DNA of 24,388 nt from an uncultured cyanobacterium (lineage in GTDB: Bacteria; Cyanobacteriota; Cyanobacteriia; PCC-6307; Cyanobiaceae). The stretch's first letter is position 1. Every line of letters starts with the position of its first letter. The position numbers were made by a program, and so were the translations under genes. Positions 14,475-21,225 of this stretch are shown piece after piece. A model generated the notes under the pieces. That model made no database searches, was not told where the DNA came from, and saw only the letters and a program-made list of their open reading frames with translations. Location of the stretch: NCBI GenBank assembly GCA_903862155.1, contig CAIOXF010000124.1, positions 1 through 24,388 of the forward strand, read 5' to 3'.

Positions 14475-14870
14475 ATGGTGTTCAAGCGCAAGGACTCCTT
14501 CTTCCTCGACCTCGGCAGCCAGGACGCCAAGCCCGCCAAGGTGGCCGTGGCCAAGAGCGAGCCTGCCAAGGACGACCAACCCAAGGCCGCTGCCCAAGCC
14601 ATCAAGCCAGCCCCAAAGGCCTCTCCCTCCGAAGCCCCTACCACCACCGCAGCAGCTGCCGCTGAAGCGTCTGACGCCCCGGTGCTCACCACCGCCGAAG
14701 CGATCGCAGCCGAACTGCGCGCCGCTCAGGAAGCCAAGCCCGCCCCCACCCTCAGCACCTTCGCCCCCGACGCCCTCAACCCCGGCAATGGCGTCCCCAT
14801 GCGCCGCCGCCGCGCCGGCGCCAACCTGGCCGGCTTCAAGGCGATGGCCAAGAGCATGACGGGCAAGTAA
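14475..14870 (+). CDS. 131-residue protein with basic ends and Ala/Pro-rich linker
   Basis: I do not recognise the family. The N-terminus MVFKRKDSFFLDLGSQDAK and the C-terminus MRRRRAGANLAGFKAMAKSM look structured and basic. They are joined by about 90 residues rich in Ala, Pro, Lys, Thr and Glu that should be disordered, apart from a short helix-like stretch LTTAEAIAAELRAAQEAK near 72-89. The arrangement suggests two short binding segments on a flexible tether, for example to nucleic acid or a larger complex; this is inference. The ATG at 14475 follows a -10-like GATAAT at 14435. The last 35 bases overlap the convergent rsmE gene, so the basic C-terminal segment is encoded opposite the rsmE tail. 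Confidence 0.75.
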   Translation: MVFKRKDSFFLDLGSQDAKPAKVAVAKSEPAKDDQPKAAAQAIKPAPKASPSEAPTTTAAAAAEASDAPVLTTAEAIAAELRAAQEAKPAPTLSTFAPDALNPGNGVPMRRRRAGANLAGFKAMAKSMTGK

Positions 14871-15618
14871 GCCCCAGCCGCCAACGCACCAATGCGGCGG
14901 TGCCCGCCACCGCCGCCGTGCTCACCCTCAGGATTGACGGGCCCAAGCTCACGGGCTTCCAGCCCGCGGCCGTCGCCAGGGCCTCTTCCTCAGGGCTCCA
15001 CCCCCCTTCCGCGCCGATGGCCAGGGTGATGCCCTGCCGGCAGCGCCCGGAAGCCTCCATGGCCGCAGCTGCCAGCACCTGATCCAGCAGCGGAAGGCCT
15101 GCGGCCCGGGTGGTGGCCAGCAGTCCCACACCAGCCGGCACAGCACCCAAGAGCGCTTTAGCGGGTTGCGGAGACAGAAGCTCCGGCAGCCACAGCCGCT
15201 CGCACTGCTCCGCCGCCTCCCGCAGGATCGCCCCAAGCCGCTCGGGCCTCAGCCGCTCGCCGGTGCTGCTGCGTTCCGCCTGCAGCGGCAACAGGGCATC
15301 GATCCCAAGTTCACAGGCCATCCGGGCCATCACCTCCCCATCCCGGCGGGGCATGGCCACCGCCAGGGTGAGCCGGGGATCGGGCATGGGCTGCTGCTCC
15401 AGCGGCTGGTCCATCGCCTGCTCCAGCTCGGCAGCGACCTCGGCGAGTACGGCCGTCCACAGCCGGCCGGCCCCATCCACCACGGCAAAGCGATCACCGG
15501 AGCGCAGCCGCAGAACCCGGCCCAGGTAGTGGCGTTCGGCCTGCTGCAGCTCCAGCTGCCGGCCCTGGGACGGCAGGCGGCCAGGCTCGATCAGCAACCG
15601 CCGCAGTTCACGCGCCAT
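14836..15618 (-). CDS. rsmE: 16S rRNA (uracil(1498)-N(3))-methyltransferase RsmE
   Basis: RsmE methylates U1498 of 16S rRNA with S-adenosylmethionine. The 260-residue protein has an N-terminal PUA-like region (MARELRRLLIEPGRLP, HYLGRVLRLRSGDRF) and a C-terminal SPOUT trefoil-knot domain. The domain shows LAVAMPRRDGEVMARMACELG, QAERSSTGERL, REAAEQCERLWLPEL, AIGAEGGWSPEE and LGPSILRVSTAA. The last motif normally reads LGxRILRxETA; here Ser replaces the Arg and Val-Ser replaces x-Glu. The ATG at 15618 is a good family start. The gene lies 10 bases after the DUF3531 stop on the same strand (likely one transcript), and its end overlaps the convergent 131-residue gene by 35 bases. Confidence 0.94.
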   Translation of the reverse strand: MARELRRLLIEPGRLPSQGRQLELQQAERHYLGRVLRLRSGDRFAVVDGAGRLWTAVLAEVAAELEQAMDQPLEQQPMPDPRLTLAVAMPRRDGEVMARMACELGIDALLPLQAERSSTGERLRPERLGAILREAAEQCERLWLPELLSPQPAKALLGAVPAGVGLLATTRAAGLPLLDQVLAAAAMEASGRCRQGITLAIGAEGGWSPEEEALATAAGWKPVSLGPSILRVSTAAVAGTAALVRWRLGLTCPSCSWPSP

Positions 15619-15628
15619 CGCCGCCCGA

Positions 15629-16093
15629 TCAGTCGGGGCTGGCGTCGCCCATCAGCGGGAACAGGGCATCCTCCTGTTCCTCCACCGGCCAGTCGTCGTT
15701 CACGCCGCCCACCACGAGTTCGCAGATCTCCACCACGTCGCGGTCAAGCTGGCCGAGGGCGTTGATCAGCACATCGAGGCCCACCGCATCGCTGGTGCCC
15801 AGATCCACCCAGCAGCGGCCCCAATCGCCCCGGTATTCGAAGGACGCGAGGTTGTGCATCAGGGCCGGCATGGCCCGATCGGCCTCCTCGTCGTCGTACA
15901 CCATCCAGCTCAGCTCGGCGCCGGCATCGTGGGCCTGGAGGTTTTCGGCGTTGAAGCCGCCCAGCTTGCCCAGCACAAACCAGCTGTCAAACACCCCTTC
16001 CACGTAGTCGCGCTCCCCCTTGCCGGGCGGATTGGCGAAACGCAGCCAGATCCAGCAATTGAAGGGATCCACCTCGCGGAAACGCACCTCCAT
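15629..16093 (-). CDS. DUF3531 family protein
   Basis: The 154-residue protein matches the cyanobacterial/plastid DUF3531 family in pattern: MEVRFREVDPFNCWIWLRF at the start, then VEGVFDSWFVLGKLGGFNAEN (about 31-51) and a Trp/Asp-rich middle (WMVYDDEEAD, YRGDWGRCWVDLGTSD). The acidic C-terminus is DDWPVEEQEDALFPL. It is a soluble, acidic protein of unknown function. The start ATG at 16093 lies in a 72-base region shared with the divergent ABC ATPase gene. rsmE follows after 10 bases on the same strand. Confidence 0.9.
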   Translation of the reverse strand: MEVRFREVDPFNCWIWLRFANPPGKGERDYVEGVFDSWFVLGKLGGFNAENLQAHDAGAELSWMVYDDEEADRAMPALMHNLASFEYRGDWGRCWVDLGTSDAVGLDVLINALGQLDRDVVEICELVVGGVNDDWPVEEQEDALFPLMGDASPD

Positions 16094-16103
16094 CGAGCCC
16101 CCT

Positions 16104-16118
16104 ATCGGCGCAGCCGAT
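16104..16118. repeat. Hairpin dyad upstream of the DUF3531 start
   Basis: ATCGGC-GCA-GCCGAT is a perfect 6-bp stem in the divergent region. On the minus strand it ends 11 bases before the DUF3531 ATG, over the ribosome-binding position or promoter. Confidence 0.35.
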
Positions 16119-16136
16119 CACACTGAGCCCATCCAA

Positions 16137-16153
16137 CACGCCCGCGGGGCGTG
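16137..16153. repeat. GC-rich hairpin upstream of the ABC ATPase start
   Basis: CACGCCC-GCG-GGGCGTG is a perfect 7-bp stem with a three-base loop, ending 12 bases before the ATPase ATG at 16166. It would cover an in-frame GTG at 16151. Confidence 0.35.
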
Positions 16154-16165
16154 CGCCCTGCCCCG

Positions 16166-16816
16166 ATGCTCGAGCTCGCCGGCCTGCACTACCAACCCTC
16201 CACCGCCCGCCAAGCGGTGCTGGAGCAGGTGGATCTGCAGCTGAAGCCAGGCAAACCGGTGCTGGTGGCCGGGCGGAGCGGCTGCGGCAAAACCACCCTG
16301 CTGGAGCTGATCAGCGGCCTGGCCGACCCCGACCGCGGCCGCATCCTCTGGAACGGTCAGCCGGTCAGCGGCCGCCAGCGGCGCTGGCTCTGCGGGCTGG
16401 TGTTTCAGTTTCCGGAGCGCCATTTCCTCGGGCTCACGGTGGGCCAGGAGCTCAAGCTGGGCCGCCGCCGCCTCGGCGCCGAAGACGCGGCAGCCGTGCT
16501 GCAGCGGGTGGGGCTGGGCAGCCTGAGCCTGCAGCAGGCGCCTGAGCGGCTCAGCGGCGGCCAGCAACGCCGCCTGGCCCTGGCCGTGCAGCTGCTGCGC
16601 GATCCGAAGGTGCTGCTGCTGGATGAACCCACCGCCGGCCTCGACTGGGCGGTGCGGGCCGAAATTCTCGATCTGCTGGCGGATCTGGCCAGGGAGCGGG
16701 CGGTGCTGGTGGTGACCCACGAACCGGAGCTGTTCGCGCCGATCGCCGGTGAGGCCTGGCGCCTGGAGCAGGGGGTGCTCCGTACCATGCAGCTCACGAC
16801 GGGGGTGGGGACATGA
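16166..16816 (+). CDS. ECF/cobalt-type ABC transporter ATP-binding protein
   Basis: The 216-residue stand-alone ATPase has Walker A GRSGCGKTT (36-44), Q-loop Gln81 in LVFQFPERHFLGLTV, LSGGQQRR (129-136), Walker B VLLLDEP with the D-loop AGLD (149-160) and switch His in VVTHEPE near 183. The VFQFPE segment is typical of energy-coupling-factor and cobalt/nickel ATPases (EcfA/CbiO). No permease or substrate-binding subunit lies nearby, so the partner must be elsewhere and the substrate cannot be named. The ATG at 16166 is chosen over a GTG at 16151 that lies inside a hairpin. The stop overlaps the hslO start (ATGA), so translation of the two is probably coupled. Confidence 0.88.
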   Translation: MLELAGLHYQPSTARQAVLEQVDLQLKPGKPVLVAGRSGCGKTTLLELISGLADPDRGRILWNGQPVSGRQRRWLCGLVFQFPERHFLGLTVGQELKLGRRRLGAEDAAAVLQRVGLGSLSLQQAPERLSGGQQRRLALAVQLLRDPKVLLLDEPTAGLDWAVRAEILDLLADLARERAVLVVTHEPELFAPIAGEAWRLEQGVLRTMQLTTGVGT

Positions 16817-17739
16817 GCCAGGGCGATCAGCTGTTGCGGGCCACCGCCGCCGGTGGCGGCATCCGGATGGTGGCGCTCACCACCACCCACACCCTGCGCA
16901 CCGCCAGCGAGCGCCACGGCCTCTCCTTTCTCACCACGGCCCTGCTTGGGCGTGCCATGACGGCGGGTCTGTTGCTGGCCAGCTCGATGAAGGTGCAGCA
17001 CGGCCGGGTGAATCTGCGCATCCAGTCGGATGGGCCGCTGCGGGGCCTGATGGTGGATGCGGGCCGCGATGGAACCGTGCGCGGCTACGTGGGCAAGCCC
17101 GAGCTGGAACTGGATCTGGTCACCGAAGCCGACGGCAGCCACCACTTCGATTTCCGCCAGGCCACCGGCACCGGCTACCTGCACGTGGTGCGCGACCTGG
17201 GGGAAGGCGAACCGTTCAGCTCCACGGTGGAACTGGTGAGCGGCGGCATCGGCGACGACGTGGCCTCCTATCTGCTGCATTCCGAGCAGACCCCCTCGGC
17301 GGTGTTCGTGGGTGAGCGCATCGACAGCCAGGGGGTGCGCTGCAGCGGGGGCGTGCTGGTGCAGGTGCTGCCCAAGGCCGCCCGTGAGCCGGCCCTGGTG
17401 GCCCTGCTGGAGGAGCGCTGCCGCGAGATCCATGGCTTCAGTGAGCTGCTAGAGGCCTGCGACGGCCACCTGCACGATCTGCTGGCCGAAATCTTTCCCG
17501 ACCTCGACCCCCAGCCCCTCACCGGCGAGCAGGCCTGCCAGGACGTGCGCTTCCACTGCCCCTGCAGCCGCAGTCGCAGCGTGGGCGCCCTCAAATTGCT
17601 CGGCCGCGATGAGCTGAGCGCCATCCTCGAGGAGGACGGCCAGGCCGAACTCACCTGTCACTTCTGCAATGAGAAGTACCAGGTGGAGGGGCCCGAGCTT
17701 CAGGAGCTGATCAACGAGCTCACCCCAGCGGCGGCCTGA
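16813..17739 (+). CDS. hslO: Redox-regulated chaperone Hsp33
   Basis: Hsp33 is a cytoplasmic holdase activated by oxidative unfolding. The 308-residue protein has the N-terminal substrate-binding domain (AMTAGLLLASSMKVQHGRVNLRIQ split around residue 50, SDGPLRGLMVDA) and the C-terminal zinc switch. The four ligands are Cys249 and Cys251 (CPC) and Cys282 and Cys285 (CHFC), which bind zinc when reduced and form disulphides under oxidative stress. All four are present, so redox control should be intact. The start overlaps the stop of the ABC ATPase gene by four bases. The gene is convergent with the CPP1-like gene 18 bases downstream. Confidence 0.96.
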   Translation: MSQGDQLLRATAAGGGIRMVALTTTHTLRTASERHGLSFLTTALLGRAMTAGLLLASSMKVQHGRVNLRIQSDGPLRGLMVDAGRDGTVRGYVGKPELELDLVTEADGSHHFDFRQATGTGYLHVVRDLGEGEPFSSTVELVSGGIGDDVASYLLHSEQTPSAVFVGERIDSQGVRCSGGVLVQVLPKAAREPALVALLEERCREIHGFSELLEACDGHLHDLLAEIFPDLDPQPLTGEQACQDVRFHCPCSRSRSVGALKLLGRDELSAILEEDGQAELTCHFCNEKYQVEGPELQELINELTPAAA

Positions 17740-17757
17740 GGCGCTTCGGCGATCGGT

Positions 17758-18411
17758 TCAGCCGATGAGGAGCGCCCCAAGCAGCAACAGAGCAAAGGCC
17801 GGCAGGCTCTCGATCTGATCAGGCCCCAGCGGCAGCCCCAGAGGCAGCGGACCGGCCGTGGCCGACACCAGCAGCCCACCGATCACCAGGCCGAGGCCCA
17901 GGAGGCCGAGGCTCCAGCCCGCTGCACCCAGCAGCTTGTTGCCGCGGCGCTGCAGGCTCACCACCGCGGCCAGCACCGCCAGCGACAGCAGCAGATCCAA
18001 CGGAGCAGCCGGCAACAGCAGGGCCAGCAGCACCAGGGCCCCGATCGAACCGAGCGGGAACCACAGGCCAAACCCCTCGGCCAGGCCCAGCTCGGGCATG
18101 GCGAGAGCCGGGGCCTTGAGCTTCGGCAGGGGCACCTGCGGGAGGCTCGGCAGGGCCACCGGCTTGGGCGGTGGGGTGGCTTGCTCCCGCACGGAGGCGG
18201 AACGGGCGGCGGTGCTCACCTTCCCCTGCTGACGCTCCTTGAGCCGCTCCATCAGCACGGCGTCGTAGGCCGCTTCGATCCGGGCCCGGGCGATCGGGTC
18301 GTCCCCCACCTCGGCCAGACGCTCGAGCTTGGCGGTCTGAACGGCATCGAAGCCCGCGTCCGGGGCCACGCCCAACCGGTCGTAGGGGCTGGGGTCGGGG
18401 GTCTGGGTCAT
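17758..18411 (-). CDS. CPP1-like (chaperone-like protein of POR1) membrane protein
   Basis: The 217-residue protein has an N-terminal J-like domain (SPYDRLGVAPDAGFDAVQTAK to ARIEAAYDAVLMERLKERQQG split near 30, about residues 8-65), without the HPD motif of true DnaJ proteins. A Pro-rich linker (about 77-105) and a C-terminal hydrophobic half with about four membrane spans follow. This matches the cyanobacterial and plastid CPP1-like family (PF11833), which in plants stabilises protochlorophyllide oxidoreductase and acts in plastid protein handling; the cyanobacterial role is inferred. The ATG at 18411 is preferred to the longer open frame because the J-like domain starts right after it. It lies 28 bases after the 75-residue gene on the same strand. 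Confidence 0.87.
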   Translation of the reverse strand: MTQTPDPSPYDRLGVAPDAGFDAVQTAKLERLAEVGDDPIARARIEAAYDAVLMERLKERQQGKVSTAARSASVREQATPPPKPVALPSLPQVPLPKLKAPALAMPELGLAEGFGLWFPLGSIGALVLLALLLPAAPLDLLLSLAVLAAVVSLQRRGNKLLGAAGWSLGLLGLGLVIGGLLVSATAGPLPLGLPLGPDQIESLPAFALLLLGALLIG

Positions 18412-18439
18412 GGGGCCAAGGGTAGGGGCGGCAGCCGGC

Positions 18440-18667
18440 TCAGAACAGGGGCTCACTGTGGAGGTAGCCCCCCTCCTGCTGGAGCTGGCGGCGGCAGCGC
18501 TCGGCCTCATCAGCCGCCAGGCGGTGGCGGCGCTTGAGCAGGGGCATCTGGGGCGGGAGATGGCTGCCCTCGCGCATCTCCACCTCCCCGGCGGGGGCAG
18601 ACTGGAAGCTCACGTAATCGCAGCCCCCGTCGGGCCGGGGCCGCACCAGCCAGAGCGGCTTGGGCAT
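18440..18667 (-). CDS. 75-residue hypothetical protein downstream of prfC
   Basis: I do not recognise it with certainty. The protein starts MPKPLWLVRPRPDGGCDYVS and has an acidic/hydrophobic middle (SAPAGEVEMREGSHLPPQ). It ends with a basic helical segment, LLKRRHRLAADEAERCRRQL, followed by the tail EGGYLHSEPLF. The end recalls DUF1651-type small picocyanobacterial proteins (basic helix with DEA, then a short strand), but this is a weak resemblance. A good Shine-Dalgarno sequence (AAGGA, eight bases before the ATG) supports the start at 18667. That sequence is the 3' arm of a hairpin (18675-18692). The gene lies 55 bases after prfC and 28 bases before the CPP1-like gene, all on the minus strand. 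Confidence 0.72.
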   Translation of the reverse strand: MPKPLWLVRPRPDGGCDYVSFQSAPAGEVEMREGSHLPPQMPLLKRRHRLAADEAERCRRQLQQEGGYLHSEPLF

Positions 18668-18674
18668 TGCTGTG

Positions 18675-18692
18675 ATCCTTCGTTACAAGGAT
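18675..18692 (-). promoter_or_regulatory. Hairpin covering the Shine-Dalgarno sequence of the 75-residue gene
   Basis: Read on the minus strand, ATCCTT-GTAACG-AAGGAT forms a perfect 6-bp stem with a six-base loop. The 3' arm AAGGAT contains the ribosome binding site, seven bases before the ATG, so pairing would block initiation. Confidence 0.5.
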
Positions 18693-18722
18693 TCTGGCGT
18701 GTTCATACCGCAGGCTGAGAGC

Positions 18723-20393
18723 TCACAGCGCAATCGGCTCAACGCCGCTCACCACCGGCGCCACCGCACTCAGCTCGAGATCCGGATGGTCTTCGTGCAG
18801 CTGGTTGAGGTTCCACTCGTTCTTGAACAGCAGCACCGGCCGGTTCCAGCAGTCGCGCACTGTTTTGCAGTTGAAGATCCGCCCCACCGACTCCAGCGCC
18901 GGCCAGCCGCCACTCACCCAGCGCGCCACCTGGAAGCCGAGCGGCTCCAGGCGGGTCTGCACGCCGTATTCGTTCTCGAGGCGGTACTGCACCACCTCAA
19001 GCTGCAGCTGACCCACCGCCGCCAGGATCGGATCGCGCTTGCTCTCGTCGGTGTCGTAGAGGATCTGCACCGCCCCCTCCTCACGCAGCTCATTCACCCC
19101 CTTGCGGAAGTTCTTGAACGCCGAGGGGTTGGGATTGCGCAGCCAGGAGAAGATCTCCGGGCTGAAGCAGGGAATGCCCTCGTATTCCACCTTCGGGCCC
19201 AGATAGAGGGTGTCGCCGATGGCGAACATGCCCGGGTTGTTGAGGCCGATCACATCGCCGGGGTAGGCGTCCTCCACCACCTCACGGTCTTGGCCGAACA
19301 GCTTCTGCGGGCGCGAGAGGCGAATGGTGCGGCCGGTGCGGGCATGCTGCACCGCCATGTCTTTTTCAAAGCGGCCGCTGCACACCCGCACGAAGGCCAC
19401 GCGGTCGCGGTGGCGGGGATCCATGTTGGCCTGCAGCTTGAACACAAAGCCGCTGAAGCCTGGGGCCACGGGATCCACCGGACCGGCACTCGTCTGGCGG
19501 GGGGTGGGCTGCTGGGCCAGCTCCAGGAAGGCATCCAGGAACGGCCGCACCCCGAAGTTGGTCATGGCCGAGCCAAAGAACACCGGGCTGAGCTCGCCGG
19601 CATGCACCAGCTCCAGATCGAGCTCCGCCCCGGCACCCTCCAGCAGCTCCAGCTCCTCAAGGGCGGCATCGAGCAGCTCGGGCTCCACCAGCCCTGAGCT
19701 GCGGGCTTCTTCAACAGAGAGCACCTTCTCCTCGCTCTGGCGGCCCCGCTCGGCCCGCTCAAACAGCACCACCTCACGGCTGCGGCGATCGATCACGCCG
19801 CGGAAGCGATCACCGCTGCCGATCGGCCAGTTCACCGGCCAGCAGGCTAAATCCAGCTCGCTCTCGATTTCATCGAGCAGCTCCAGGGGCTCCCGGCCCG
19901 GCCGGTCCATCTTGTTGATGAAGGTGAAGATCGGGATGCGCCGCATCCGGCACACCTCAAACAACTTGCGGGTCTGGGGCTCGAGGCCTTTGGCCGCGTC
20001 TTCGAGCATCACCGCGTTATCAGCGGCGGCAAGCGTCCGGTAGGTGTCTTCCGAGAAGTCCTGGTGGCCCGGAGTGTCCAGCAGGTTCACCGTGCTGCCG
20101 GCGTAGTCGAACTGCAGCACGGTGGAGGTGATCGAGATACCGCGCTGCTTCTCGAGCTCCATCCAGTCGGAGGTCACCTTGCGCTGCTCGCCCTTGGCCT
20201 TCACGGCGCCGGCCTGCTGGATCGCACCGCCGTAGAGCAGCAGCTTCTCGGTGAGGGTGGTCTTACCCGCGTCGGGGTGGGAAATGATCGCGAAATTGCG
20301 CCGGCGGCCCACCGCCTCCGCCAGGGCCGCCAGGTCGCCGTCGTCGGCGGCGTTCACGGCGGAACTCACGCCGCTGCCAGTGCTGCTTGCCAT
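18723..20393 (-). CDS. prfC: Peptide chain release factor 3 (RF3)
   Basis: RF3 is the GTPase that recycles RF1/RF2 from the ribosome after termination. The 556-residue protein is close to the usual length (about 530-550), with a slightly longer Ser/Ala/Asp-rich N-terminus. G1 is SHPDAGKTT (38-46), with EKQRGISIT near 80-88, G3 DTPGHQDF (105-112) and G4 NKMDR (159-163). Family-typical segments include DNAVMLEDAAKGLEPQTRKL, SPVFFGSAMTNFGVRPFLDA and QLQLEVVQYRLENEYGV. The ATG at 20393 begins MASSTGSGVS. It lies 17 bases after the methyltransferase gene on the same strand, probably co-transcribed with it and with the small gene downstream. Confidence 0.97.
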   Translation of the reverse strand: MASSTGSGVSSAVNAADDGDLAALAEAVGRRRNFAIISHPDAGKTTLTEKLLLYGGAIQQAGAVKAKGEQRKVTSDWMELEKQRGISITSTVLQFDYAGSTVNLLDTPGHQDFSEDTYRTLAAADNAVMLEDAAKGLEPQTRKLFEVCRMRRIPIFTFINKMDRPGREPLELLDEIESELDLACWPVNWPIGSGDRFRGVIDRRSREVVLFERAERGRQSEEKVLSVEEARSSGLVEPELLDAALEELELLEGAGAELDLELVHAGELSPVFFGSAMTNFGVRPFLDAFLELAQQPTPRQTSAGPVDPVAPGFSGFVFKLQANMDPRHRDRVAFVRVCSGRFEKDMAVQHARTGRTIRLSRPQKLFGQDREVVEDAYPGDVIGLNNPGMFAIGDTLYLGPKVEYEGIPCFSPEIFSWLRNPNPSAFKNFRKGVNELREEGAVQILYDTDESKRDPILAAVGQLQLEVVQYRLENEYGVQTRLEPLGFQVARWVSGGWPALESVGRIFNCKTVRDCWNRPVLLFKNEWNLNQLHEDHPDLELSAVAPVVSGVEPIAL

Positions 20394-20410
20394 GGGGCCA
20401 GCCTCTCAGA

Positions 20411-21106
20411 TCAGCCCAGCACGCCCCACACCTCCAGATAGCGGTCATCCAGCGGCGCCACCTGCAGCCCGCTGAGACCCGCCTCCGCCAATTGGGCCTC
20501 AACCTCCTGAGGGGTGAACGCAGCGTGGAGGGAGGCGAGGTAGTCGCGCTGGAGCACCTCCGGTGCCTCCGGCAAAGAAAGGGCCAACAGATCGCCGGCC
20601 GCTTCCGGGCTGGCGGGGCGCCGCAGATCCTTGAGATAAAGGAAAGCGCCTGGAGCCGCCAGGGCCCGCGCCGTGTGCCACAGCACGGCGGGGTGATGGA
20701 GATGGTGCAGCAGGCTGTTGCTCACCAGGGCTATGCAGCGCCCAGCCAGATCACCGTGCTCGAGCTCGGCGCTGGGCAGGGTGTGGCGAGCAAAGCGGAG
20801 CCGCCCACCAGCTGCGCCCAGGGTCAGACGCCGCTGCTCGGCGACCTGGAGCATGGCGGGCGCCCCATCGATGCCCACCACCCGGGCCTCCGAGTAGCAC
20901 TCCACGAGCCGAAAGCTGATGTTGCCAGGGCCGCAGCCCAGATCCGCCATCAGGGCACCGGGGGCTGCCAGCTCCACCCCAGCGGTGGTGGCCAGCGCCG
21001 CCAGCCGCTCCACCACAGCCGCATCGCCAACGCTGAAATCGGCCTCGGCGTAGGCCTGCACCTGGGCCTGGCCATCCATCAGCTCGGGCTCGGGAACGCG
21101 CTGCAT
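20411..21106 (-). CDS. Class I SAM-dependent methyltransferase
   Basis: The 231-residue protein has motif I DLGCGPGN (55-62), a following acidic strand end VVGIDGAPAMLQVAE (motif II), SNSLLHHLHHPAVLW (post-motif region) and LYLKDLRRP. This is a complete Rossmann-fold methyltransferase. The N-terminus MQRVPEPELMDGQAQVQAYA suits a soluble protein, so the ATG at 21106 is preferred to the open frame that extends to 21163. The substrate is not deducible from sequence. It precedes prfC by 17 bases on the same strand. RF substrates are methylated by PrmC, but this protein lacks the NPPY motif of PrmC, so a link to release factors is not supported by motif. It is divergent from nrdJ. Confidence 0.87.
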   Translation of the reverse strand: MQRVPEPELMDGQAQVQAYAEADFSVGDAAVVERLAALATTAGVELAAPGALMADLGCGPGNISFRLVECYSEARVVGIDGAPAMLQVAEQRRLTLGAAGGRLRFARHTLPSAELEHGDLAGRCIALVSNSLLHHLHHPAVLWHTARALAAPGAFLYLKDLRRPASPEAAGDLLALSLPEAPEVLQRDYLASLHAAFTPQEVEAQLAEAGLSGLQVAPLDDRYLEVWGVLG

Positions 21107-21170
21107 CACGGCTGAATCGGGGCAGGAGCCCACAACACCGCTCGCCACTGTGGCTGGTGGCAACGGTCAC

Positions 21171-21198
21171 TTGCCGACCCCACCAGTGGCGTTATGGT
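21171..21198 (+). promoter_or_regulatory. Candidate promoter of nrdJ
   Basis: TTGCCG (21171-21176) and TATGGT (21193-21198) are spaced by 16 bases and lie 27 bases before the GTG start. A 7-bp inverted repeat (GCCACTG at 21144, CAGTGGC at 21184) flanks the -35 and spacer. No cobalamin riboswitch could fit in the short leader, and no NrdR-box-like repeat is seen. Confidence 0.35.
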
Positions 21199-21225
21199 TC
21201 CCAACACCGCATCAAGCCGTAGCCC

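Noticed and set aside
21107..21225. Cobalamin riboswitch for nrdJ
   Set aside because: The leader is far too short, and no B12-box-like sequence is visible.
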